Source of the DNA: Saccharibacillus sacchari DSM 19268
GTDB taxonomy: Bacteria > Bacillota > Bacilli > Paenibacillales > Paenibacillaceae
Direction of reading: 5' to 3'
Assembly: GCF_000585395.1 (NCBI RefSeq)
Contig: NZ_KK073875.1
Span: 4,580,298 to 4,644,297, forward strand
Length of the DNA stretch: 64,000 nucleotides
The notes below the pieces were generated by a model. That model worked only from the letters and a program-made list of their open reading frames with translations, searched no databases and was not told the origin of the DNA. How positions within the stretch are numbered: position 1 is the stretch's first letter; each line of letters begins with the position of its first letter. Position numbers and translations under genes: made by a program. Shown here piece by piece: positions 42,501-50,321 of this stretch.

Positions 42501-44783
42501 TTATCTGCCGTTTCCATTGCCGTTTGCGTTCCCATTGCCGTTTCCTCGGCCGGAACCCGAAGCGTTCGCGGCCTCTCCGGCGGCAACCGCCTTGCCGGGA
42601 GGAACGAATGCCGACGGATCGGCTTCTTCTCCTTCGGCCTGTCCGTCGCCTTCCTGATCGTCGGCGGGCGGCGTTTCGACCTGCAAACCGTCTCCGGCTT
42701 CCGTTCCGTCACCGTTACCCGCGTCGCCTTCAGCGGCTCCCTGATCGCCGCCGTTATCGGCAGGAGGGTCCGCAGGAGCCTGCTCCTCCGGCGGAGGCGT
42801 TTCTTCCGGCTGCTCCTCCTCGGGGAACTGCGGTTGAACGAACGAACCGTTCTGAACGTCCGAATAATTGACGGTATACGAAGTAACGAATTGTCCGTCG
42901 CGATATACCGACACCGCTCCGTTCCGGTTAGGCGCCAGCACAAGGGATACCGGGAAAATACGGTTGGCCGAAATGGTGTCTGTTCCCCACTCGATTCGGT
43001 CTCCGCGCGCATCGCTGTATTCCAGACGGATCTTGGTTGCGACGCCATCCTGGGAAGGCTCTACGGGAACTTGCAAAATAAAGCTCGCCGCATCGGCCGG
43101 AATGCCGGAGCTGACAACGAATTTCACGACTTCGCCCGGTTTCAGTTCCGTTCCGGCTTCCGGACTTTGGCTCATGACGTTCCCCTTTTCGACGGTGAAA
43201 CTTGCCTCTTCCGTCGACGACGGCGCCAATGCTTGACCGTTGATCAGATCGAGCGCTTGTTGACGCGTCTTGCCCACGATATCCGGTACCGACTTCTCTT
43301 CCACGCCCATGCTGACAGTCAACGTCACCGTGGCTTGATCCGGATCAAAGTCTTCGCCTTGTTCCGGAGATTGCTTGATGACCGTCTCCGGGGCAGCATC
43401 GTTGAAGGTTTCTTCGCGCACGATCCGGTCTTCCGTCACGCCGAGCGCCACCAAATCCCGTCGCGCTTCGTCGTAATCCGACTCGGTAAGCTTCGGCATG
43501 GCCGTTAACGGCTTTTCCGAACCTACCGTCAACAGCAACGAAGCGCCTTCCTTAACGGTATACCCTTCCAGCTTGCTCTGCCGGAATACGATTCCGGCTT
43601 CCGTGGAAGGGTCATACTCGTACTTCACGCCTTCGACTTCCAAATTGCGTGCAGCCAGCGTGCTCCGGGCTTCTTCCTCCGTCATTCCGATTACGTTCGG
43701 AACGGTGGTTTCCGGCACGACGAACTGAGCGCGAACATACAGCACCACGATCAGCACGATTGCCAGAAACAAAAGCGTTGCGCCGATAATAATCGCCGGC
43801 TTTTTCCAATTCTTTTTGCCTGCCGGCTTCTTCTTGTCCGTCTTGTCTCCTCGGTGCATCTCCGAAACGGGAGGCTCGTACGAAGAAGAACGGATAGCGG
43901 GTACGACGAGCGTACGATCCGCATCGTCCACATCATCGAACCGCACCTTTTGCTCTTCGCGGCGCGAAGGCAGCAGGCAGGTATCGAGATCGCTTTGCAT
44001 CTCGGCTGCGGAAGCATAACGCTCGGACGGGTTTTTTCGCATCGCCCGGACGATAATGTTCTCCACGCTTTGCGGAATGGTCGGATTGAGCTTGCGAGGC
44101 TCTTCGTATTCGTCCTGCAAATGCTTCAAGGCTACGCTGATCGGGCTTTCGCCCTCGTAAGGAAGAGAACTCGTAAGCATCTGATACAGCACGATACCGA
44201 GCGAGTACAGGTCCGACTTTTCGCCCGCGGTCACGCCTTTGGCATGTTCGGGGGAGAAATAGTGAACCGAACCGACAACGGAGCCGGTCTGCGTGATCGT
44301 CGTCGATGTCACCGCGCGGGCGATCCCGAAGTCCGTCACTTTAATCCGTCCGTTGCGGCCGATCAAAATATTATGGGGCTTGATATCCCGGTGGATAATC
44401 TGGTTCGTATGGGCATGATCGAGCGCATCGCAAATTTGCGAAGCAATGCGAACCGCTTCTTCAACCGGCAGCGGCGCGCGTTCTTTGATCAGCTCGTCCA
44501 GATCGCGTCCCTCGATATACTCCATCACAATATACTGAACTTCGCCGTCCTGACCCACATCATAAATGCTGACGATGTTGGGATGGGACAGCGATGCGGC
44601 CGACTGCGCTTCCCGCCGGAACCGGCGGATAAACTCTTCGTCGTGCATGAACTGCTGGCGCAGCACCTTGACCGCAACGAAGCGGTTCAGCAGCAGGTCG
44701 AGCGCCTTATACACAAGCGCCATTCCCCCGCCGCCTACGCGCTCTACGATCTCGTAGCGGCCGCTGAACACCTGACCGATCAT
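42501..44783 (-). CDS. prkC: PASTA-domain Ser/Thr protein kinase PrkC (760 aa)
   Basis: The kinase domain (about 10-270) has the P-loop GGGGMALVYKA, the catalytic Lys in VAVKVLR, HRDIKPHNIL and DFGIARA. A juxtamembrane linker follows, then one membrane helix (about 330-350) and three to four PASTA repeats (about 360-580) that bind peptidoglycan fragments. In addition it ends in an unusual segment of about 110 residues, first Pro/Glu/Asp-rich, then Gly/Asn repeats (GNGNGNANGNGNG). It starts at ATG 44783, overlapping the stp stop. With Stp it forms the kinase/phosphatase pair that responds to cell-wall state and germination. Confidence 0.95.
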   Translation of the reverse strand: MIGQVFSGRYEIVERVGGGGMALVYKALDLLLNRFVAVKVLRQQFMHDEEFIRRFRREAQSAASLSHPNIVSIYDVGQDGEVQYIVMEYIEGRDLDELIKERAPLPVEEAVRIASQICDALDHAHTNQIIHRDIKPHNILIGRNGRIKVTDFGIARAVTSTTITQTGSVVGSVHYFSPEHAKGVTAGEKSDLYSLGIVLYQMLTSSLPYEGESPISVALKHLQDEYEEPRKLNPTIPQSVENIIVRAMRKNPSERYASAAEMQSDLDTCLLPSRREEQKVRFDDVDDADRTLVVPAIRSSSYEPPVSEMHRGDKTDKKKPAGKKNWKKPAIIIGATLLFLAIVLIVVLYVRAQFVVPETTVPNVIGMTEEEARSTLAARNLEVEGVKYEYDPSTEAGIVFRQSKLEGYTVKEGASLLLTVGSEKPLTAMPKLTESDYDEARRDLVALGVTEDRIVREETFNDAAPETVIKQSPEQGEDFDPDQATVTLTVSMGVEEKSVPDIVGKTRQQALDLINGQALAPSSTEEASFTVEKGNVMSQSPEAGTELKPGEVVKFVVSSGIPADAASFILQVPVEPSQDGVATKIRLEYSDARGDRIEWGTDTISANRIFPVSLVLAPNRNGAVSVYRDGQFVTSYTVNYSDVQNGSFVQPQFPEEEQPEETPPPEEQAPADPPADNGGDQGAAEGDAGNGDGTEAGDGLQVETPPADDQEGDGQAEGEEADPSAFVPPGKAVAAGEAANASGSGRGNGNGNANGNGNGR

Positions 44784-45559
44784 TGTACCCACTCCTTCGT
44801 CGCCGCATCCTGCCCGACGCGTCCGTTTTCAAACAGAGCCACGGTAATGTTATCGTCGCCCCCGGAATTCAACGCCATGCGAACCAGCTTATGCGCGCGA
44901 TCGTCAAGTGCGGCCCCAGGCTTCAGTACCGTGCGCAGCATCTCGGCTTCCGCTACAAAGTTGCTCAATCCGTCGCTGCACAGCACAAGGCCTTCGCCCG
45001 GCTTGAGCACGATTTTTCTGAGATCGACTTTGACTTCCGCATCCGTGCCCAGCGCGCGCGTCAACACATTGCGTCTCGGATGCGCGCCTGCTTCTTTTTC
45101 GCTGATCTGTCCGCTTTTGAGCAGCTCGTTGACCAACGTATGATCGTCGGTCAAGCGCTCGATGCCGGAAGAGGTGACTTTATAGGCGCGGCTATCCCCG
45201 ATATGGGCAATGATCCCTTGTTCGCCGCTAAGCAGCACGGCCACGACGGTCGTGCCCATATTGTGATACCGAATATCCGATTCGCCTTGGCGATAGACCA
45301 CCTCGTTAGCATGCAGAATCGCATCGCTGAGCGCTGCTTCGCAAGCTTCCGGGGAAAGTCCCGGTTCCAGGCCGCTCAGGTCCGCGACCATGGTCTCGAC
45401 GGTCAAACGGCTCGCCGTATCCCCGGCCAAATGGCCGCCCATTCCGTCCGCCACGATGCCCAGCGTATAGCCGCCGGGCTTGATCCGTCCCACCCAGGAC
45501 AAATCTTCGTTGACGTTCCGTACGTTTCCGATATGCGTTGCATGAACGGTATGAATCAC
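44780..45559 (-). CDS. stp: PP2C-type Ser/Thr phosphatase Stp/PrpC (259 aa)
   Basis: Metal-dependent PPM phosphatase that reverses PrkC phosphorylation. The metal-binding motifs are NVRNVNEDLSWVG at the N-terminus, VADGMGGHLAGDTAS near residue 37, and LCSDGLSNFV and DDNITVALFE near the end. It is the normal size. It precedes prkC with a 4-base overlap and follows rlmN by 6 bases, so it belongs to the rlmN-stp-prkC operon. Confidence 0.96.
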   Translation of the reverse strand: MIHTVHATHIGNVRNVNEDLSWVGRIKPGGYTLGIVADGMGGHLAGDTASRLTVETMVADLSGLEPGLSPEACEAALSDAILHANEVVYRQGESDIRYHNMGTTVVAVLLSGEQGIIAHIGDSRAYKVTSSGIERLTDDHTLVNELLKSGQISEKEAGAHPRRNVLTRALGTDAEVKVDLRKIVLKPGEGLVLCSDGLSNFVAEAEMLRTVLKPGAALDDRAHKLVRMALNSGGDDNITVALFENGRVGQDAATKEWVQ

Positions 45560-45565
45560 CCTAAC

Positions 45566-46624
45566 TCACCTCGCAGCCTTTTCCTGTCCTTTTTCCATAT
45601 GCTTCGCGCGCAATTGACCGCACGCCGCAGCAATATCGTGGCCTTGCTCGCGCCGGATCGTCGCATTGATGCCGTTTTCGATCAGAATCCGTTGGAAGTT
45701 GAAAATGTCGCTGCGCGACGTGCGGACGTATTTGCGTTCCGGTACATGGTTGACCGGGATCAGGTTGACGTGCGCCATGCGTGTTTTCAGCACGTCCGCG
45801 AGTTCCTGCGCATGCTCGGCTTGGTCGTTCACTCCGCCGATCAGGGCGTATTCGAACGTGAGGCGACGGCCTGTTTTTTCGAAATAGTAGTCGAGCGAAG
45901 CCATTACGTCGTCAAACGGGAAGCGGCGGTTAACCGGCATCAGCTTGGAACGCAGCTTGTCGTTCGGCGCATGGATCGAAATCGCCAGGTTGATCTGCGT
46001 GTCTTCGTCCGCGAATTTGTAGATGTTCGGAACGATGCCGCTTGTGGACACTGTAATATGGCGCTGACCGATGTTCAGGCCTTTTTCATGGATCATGATG
46101 CGAAGGAAGGTCATCGTCGCTTCATAGTTCTCGAACGGTTCGCCGGAACCCATGATGACGATGCTGCTGACGCGCTCTCCTTTTTCGTCGAGCATCTTTT
46201 GCGCTTCGACGACCTGGGCCACGATCTCGCCCGCGGTCAGGTTGCGCTTCAGTCCGCCCAGCGTGGACGCACAGAAGGTGCAGCCGATGCGGCAGCCGAC
46301 TTGAGTCGTCACGCAGACGCTGTTGCCGTAGTTGTGGTTCATGATAACCGTCTCGATCGCGTGCTCGTCGTGCAGGCCGAACAAGAACTTCACCGTGCCG
46401 TCTTTGGACTGGAACTTCGTGATCTCGTTGAGCGTGACGAAAGCGAAATGGTCATCCATCTTTTGGCGCAGCGTTTTCGACAGGTTGGTCATTTCCTCGA
46501 AGCTGGATACGCGCTTGACGTACAGCCAGTCGAAAATTTGGTCGGCGCGGAATGCGGCTTCGCCGCTGGCTTTGACCCACTCGCGCAGCTCGTCGAGATT
46601 ATAGTCGTATATGAAAGGTTTCAT
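45566..46624 (-). CDS. rlmN: 23S rRNA/tRNA adenine-C2 methyltransferase RlmN (352 aa)
   Basis: Radical SAM enzyme that methylates A2503 of 23S rRNA and A37 of some tRNAs. The cluster-binding Cys triad is in [11 protein letters not shown] near residue 115. [15 protein letters not shown] and [15 protein letters not shown] follow in family order. I start at ATG 46624, which gives the family-like [17 protein letters not shown]; the 30-residue upstream extension has no ribosome site. It leads the rlmN-stp-prkC unit and is separated from rsmB by a terminator hairpin. Confidence 0.95.
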   Translation of the reverse strand: MKPFIYDYNLDELREWVKASGEAAFRADQIFDWLYVKRVSSFEEMTNLSKTLRQKMDDHFAFVTLNEITKFQSKDGTVKFLFGLHDEHAIETVIMNHNYGNSVCVTTQVGCRIGCTFCASTLGGLKRNLTAGEIVAQVVEAQKMLDEKGERVSSIVIMGSGEPFENYEATMTFLRIMIHEKGLNIGQRHITVSTSGIVPNIYKFADEDTQINLAISIHAPNDKLRSKLMPVNRRFPFDDVMASLDYYFEKTGRRLTFEYALIGGVNDQAEHAQELADVLKTRMAHVNLIPVNHVPERKYVRTSRSDIFNFQRILIENGINATIRREQGHDIAAACGQLRAKHMEKGQEKAAR

Positions 46625-46718
46625 GTTGTTAAATATCCCCTGTTCGTTGATTTTATTGACTGTGTTGACTTTATCGGTTTCCATCTTATCTATAGTAGCA
46701 CAAAAGCCGTTCATGCTA

Positions 46719-46768
46719 AAGAGGAACCCCTGCCGAAGCGGATAGGCTGCGGCTGCGGTTCCTCTTTT
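46719..46768. terminator. Terminator hairpin between rsmB and rlmN
   Basis: AAGAGGAACC (46719) pairs with GGTTCCTCTT (46758). The loop holds a further GC-rich pairing. T runs exist on the plus side and are shorter on the minus side, so activity may be partial for the minus-strand operon. Confidence 0.7.
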
Positions 46769-46822
46769 TGGTTCAAAAGCAACTTGTCATATTATCGGCA
46801 TTTCCGAAAAAAACCTTAGCCT

Positions 46823-48790
46823 TTAACCTCTGCGGCGCAGCCGCGCAATATAGAATCCGTCCGATCCGAATTGATTCGGGAGGATCTGAACGCCGGCTCC
46901 GCCTGCCTGCGGCAAAGATTCCAACGCGGGTATTTCAAAAGGTTCGGCAACGAATTCCGCGTGATCGCGCAGGAACTCCGCAACCGCCCGTTGGTTCTCC
47001 TCGCGCTCGATCGTACAGGTACTGTATACCAGAATACCGCCTGGTTTAACGAGTCCGGCTACGGCACTCAGCATTTGACGTTGAAGACGGGCGATCGAAG
47101 CCGTATCGTCCGGCGTCTTGGCCCAACGTAGATCCGGCTTACGGCGAATGACGCCGAAGCCGGAACACGGTGCGTCGAGCAGTACGCGGTCAAACGAAGC
47201 CGGTTCGAATTGGTCTTTGAGCGCCATCGCGTCGCCGACGCTGGACTCGATGCACGACAATCCCAAACGCTCGGCCTGTTCCATGATCAAGCCCTGTTTA
47301 TGCTCATGCAAATCGTTGGCGACGATGCGTCCTTGATTGCCCATTTTTTCCGCGATATGCGCCGTTTTGCCGCCTGGAGCCGCGCAGCAATCCAGCACGT
47401 TCATGCCCGGTTCGGCTGCCAACGCTTCGGCGACCAGCATCGAACTCTCGTCCTGAATACTGAAACGTCCGTCGCGGTACAAATGGTCGTTCGCCATGTT
47501 GCCGCCGCTTTCCACGATGATACCGGAAGGCGAAAGTTCGGATGCGCGCACGGTGCGACCTTCATTTTCCAGCTCGCGCATCAGCTCGTCGCGGTTGGCT
47601 CTCAACGTGTTGACGCGAATGCTGACCTTCGGCGGCTGATTGTTCGCTACGCATACCTCTTCCGCCGTCTCTTCGCCGTATTGGGTCATCCAACGCTCAA
47701 CCAGCCATTGCGGATGCGAGTGTTGCAACGCAATCCGTTCTGCCGTCGGCAGGTCATCCGGAATCACTAGCGCATCTCCTTCACGCAGCACGCTGCGCAA
47801 TACGCCGTTGATCATGGACGCAATACCTTGATGTCCGCGCTTCTTGGCAATCTCTACCGCTTCGTTCACAGCCGCGTGGGCCGGAATACGATCCAGGTAA
47901 CGGATTTGATACAGCGACATGCGAGCCAGACTGCGCACCCATGGATTCAGACGCTTGACTTCGCTTTTGATAAAAAGGTTCAAGAAGTAATCAAGCGTGG
48001 CCTGGCGTGCAATCGTACCGTATACCAGCTCAGTGACAAGGCCGGCATCCGCCGGACTCAACTCGGCTTGCTGAAGCGAACGGTTCAACAGCAGATTGCT
48101 GTACGCCGCCTTTTCGTCGACGCTGGTCAGTACGTTCAACGCCACTTCGCGCGCCGTTAATTCGACTTTGCGTCTGCGCGGTTGTTCGACGCCTTTTGCA
48201 GCAGAAGCCGATTGCCGAGGACGTCCTGCGCCAGATCCGACCCGCTGCCCTTTGCTTGCCGGTGCAGTCGGCTGCGTTCCGCTTTTGGCAGCTTTGGCCG
48301 CAATGCGTTCGGATGCGCTTGTTGGTTTGGCACGGTTCGCTGTCGAAGCGCTCGGCGAAGTTCCGGACACCTTTTGGCTGGTGGATGGCCGCTGTTGAGA
48401 TACGCTTGCTGCGGGCTTTGCCGATGCCGACGTTCCCGGCTTGGCAGCAGGCTTCGAATTCGGCTTGGTGCGTACGCTCGATTGTGCGGCAGAATCAGAC
48501 TTCGGTTTTACGCCCGCCTTTGCCGGACTGCCTGTTTTCGCTTTCGCGCCGCCGGACTTGGCTTCGATCCGTTTAGCGGCACCGGAGGCGTTGCTCCGGC
48601 TAAACGAGCTTTTGCGATCCGTGCCGTTTTTTCGATCATCCGTCTTTTTTCCGGTTGTCGATTTTTTATCGTCTGAAGTCTTTTTGCGCTCTGGCAACTT
48701 GTTGGGATCGAATCCTCCTGCGGGTTTTGATCCACCGCCGAACATGCGAATACCCGATCCTTCCGAACCTTTTCCGTTATTTTCACTCAT
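46823..48790 (-). CDS. rsmB: 16S rRNA cytosine-967 methyltransferase RsmB with long N-terminal extension (655 aa)
   Basis: The last 445 residues are canonical RsmB. A NusB-like domain (VELTAREVALNVLTSVDEKAAYSN) leads to a SAM fold with LDCCAAPGGKTAHIAEKMGN, the catalytic Cys in DAPCSGFGVIRRKPD and YSTCTIEREENQ. In front sits an extra segment of about 205 residues made almost only of Lys, Ser, Ala, Pro, Thr and Gly, which is predicted to be disordered and basic. Its ATG overlaps the fmt stop (ATGA), and I see no internal ribosome site before the NusB-like part, so the extension is probably translated. It might bind RNA or the ribosome. Confidence 0.93.
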   Translation of the reverse strand: MSENNGKGSEGSGIRMFGGGSKPAGGFDPNKLPERKKTSDDKKSTTGKKTDDRKNGTDRKSSFSRSNASGAAKRIEAKSGGAKAKTGSPAKAGVKPKSDSAAQSSVRTKPNSKPAAKPGTSASAKPAASVSQQRPSTSQKVSGTSPSASTANRAKPTSASERIAAKAAKSGTQPTAPASKGQRVGSGAGRPRQSASAAKGVEQPRRRKVELTAREVALNVLTSVDEKAAYSNLLLNRSLQQAELSPADAGLVTELVYGTIARQATLDYFLNLFIKSEVKRLNPWVRSLARMSLYQIRYLDRIPAHAAVNEAVEIAKKRGHQGIASMINGVLRSVLREGDALVIPDDLPTAERIALQHSHPQWLVERWMTQYGEETAEEVCVANNQPPKVSIRVNTLRANRDELMRELENEGRTVRASELSPSGIIVESGGNMANDHLYRDGRFSIQDESSMLVAEALAAEPGMNVLDCCAAPGGKTAHIAEKMGNQGRIVANDLHEHKQGLIMEQAERLGLSCIESSVGDAMALKDQFEPASFDRVLLDAPCSGFGVIRRKPDLRWAKTPDDTASIARLQRQMLSAVAGLVKPGGILVYSTCTIEREENQRAVAEFLRDHAEFVAEPFEIPALESLPQAGGAGVQILPNQFGSDGFYIARLRRRG

Positions 48791-49737
48791 CCCAGCACCG
48801 TCCCTGCTTGCATCGCTGTACCCCGGACAAACTCGGACACAGGCATTGCTTTTTTACCGGCCGGTTGAACTTTCGTCAGCCGTACCGCGCCGTCGCCGCA
48901 AGCCACGACGATTGCGTTATTGCTCACGTCAAGCACCGTTCCCGGTGCCGCTCCGGCTTCGGGTCCGTTTTCTTCAGGACTTTCAACTTCCCAAATCTTG
49001 AACACTTCACCGTTCCATAGCGTATACCCGCCCGAAAACGGCGACAGCCCGCGTACCTGATTGAAAATTTCTCGGGGCGAACGCGTCCAATCGATCATTT
49101 CGTCCTGACGCGTCAGGTTAGGCGCATACGTAGCCAACGACTCGTCCTGCGGCTGCGCTTCAACCCGGCCTGCCAAAAGACGCGGAAGCTCGCGTTTAAG
49201 CAGCGCAGCTCCGGCTGCGCCCATTTTTTCGAACAATGTGCCCGAAGTATCTTCATCCGTAATTTCGACTTCCTCGACCGCGATCATGTCGCCTGTATCC
49301 AGTCCCTCGGCCATATACATCAACGTGATGCCTGTCTTGCTCTCGCCGTTGATAATCGAACGCTGAATCGGCGCTCCTCCGCGGTAAGCGGGCAGCAGCG
49401 ACCCATGCACGTTCACGCAGCCCAGCTCCGGCACCTCCAGCAAAGACTTCGGCAAAATTTGGCCGTATGCCGCCGTGACGATCAGGTCGGGATGGAACGA
49501 AGCCAATTCCTCGACCGCTTCCTTATTGCGCATCCGTTCCGGTTGAAGCACGGGCAGATGATGCTTCAATGCCGCTTCTTTTACCGGAGAAGGCGTCAAG
49601 ACTTTCTTGCGTCCTTGAGGACGGTCGGGTTGAGTCACAACGGCCACAATATTGCATTCCGATTCCAACAAGGCTTCCAGGCACGATACCGCAAATTGCG
49701 GGGTCCCCATAAATACGATTCTTTTCAATTCGCTCAC
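48787..49737 (-). CDS. fmt: Methionyl-tRNA formyltransferase (316 aa)
   Basis: Adds a formyl group to Met-tRNA(fMet). IVFMGTPQFAVSCLEAL opens the protein, VVTQPDRPQGRKK follows, and the formyl-transfer motif is VNVHGSLLPAYRGGAPIQR near residue 110, with IMYMAEGLDTGD-type sequence after it. The start is GTG at 49737 overlapping the def stop; a TTG three codons on also has AAGGAG at good spacing and would give the classical start. It is coupled to def and rsmB, the usual order. Confidence 0.96.
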   Translation of the reverse strand: MSELKRIVFMGTPQFAVSCLEALLESECNIVAVVTQPDRPQGRKKVLTPSPVKEAALKHHLPVLQPERMRNKEAVEELASFHPDLIVTAAYGQILPKSLLEVPELGCVNVHGSLLPAYRGGAPIQRSIINGESKTGITLMYMAEGLDTGDMIAVEEVEITDEDTSGTLFEKMGAAGAALLKRELPRLLAGRVEAQPQDESLATYAPNLTRQDEMIDWTRSPREIFNQVRGLSPFSGGYTLWNGEVFKIWEVESPEENGPEAGAAPGTVLDVSNNAIVVACGDGAVRLTKVQPAGKKAMPVSEFVRGTAMQAGTVLG

Positions 49738-50216
49738 TCCTTCGCCCCGCTTTCCCGGACAGGTTCATAGACTTTTTCGGCCACGTCGGTAAACAAGATT
49801 CCGTCCAAATGGTCGATCTCATGCTGGAATGCACGCGCTAGCAGCTCGCTGCCGGTCACCGTGAATTCTTCGCCGTCGCGGTTCAAGCCTTTTACCGTTA
49901 CCGTCATGGCACGGCGAACGTCCCCGTTCAACCCGGGAATGCTCAGACATCCTTCGATCCCGAATTGTTCGCCGCTTTTTTCGACGATCTCCGGATTGAT
50001 CATCGCGATCAAGCCGTTTTCGTCGCCGACGTCGATCACGATAATCCGCTTCAAAATGCCGACCTGCGGAGCAGCAAGGCCCACGCCGTCGGCGTCGTAC
50101 ATCGTTTCCGCCATGTCCGCCATCAGCTTTTGTACGTTAGGCGTGATTTTCGTGACTTCTTTGGCTCTTTTATGCAAAACCTCATCCGGTTCTTTTACGA
50201 TCATGCGAATTCCCAT
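49734..50216 (-). CDS. def: Peptide deformylase (160 aa)
   Basis: Removes the formyl group from nascent proteins. All three metal-site motifs are present: GVGLAAPQVG near residue 46, EGCLSIPG near 92 and QHEIDHLDG near 134. This is a type-1 deformylase of normal size. AGGAAGG lies nine bases before the ATG. Its stop overlaps the fmt start. A terminator lies upstream between priA and def, so def-fmt-rsmB may have its own promoter in the 95-bp gap. Confidence 0.96.
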   Translation of the reverse strand: MGIRMIVKEPDEVLHKRAKEVTKITPNVQKLMADMAETMYDADGVGLAAPQVGILKRIIVIDVGDENGLIAMINPEIVEKSGEQFGIEGCLSIPGLNGDVRRAMTVTVKGLNRDGEEFTVTGSELLARAFQHEIDHLDGILFTDVAEKVYEPVRESGAKE

Positions 50217-50296
50217 TGCCGAACACCTTCCTCAAAAAAGTAATCAATTTTATCTGTGCATTCCGTTCATAACTTACCTGCCCGGTCCATGTCCAT

Positions 50297-50321
50297 AAAA
50301 AAGACGCGGAGGACCGCGTCA
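50297..50321 (-). terminator. Terminator at the end of priA
   Basis: GACGCGG-AGGA-CCGCGTC is followed by T6 on the minus strand. The stem overlaps the priA stop codon. Confidence 0.85.

Noticed and set aside
44783..46819. Long plus-strand frame opposite stp and rlmN
   Set aside because: Antisense shadow of two conserved genes; no ribosome site or known motif.
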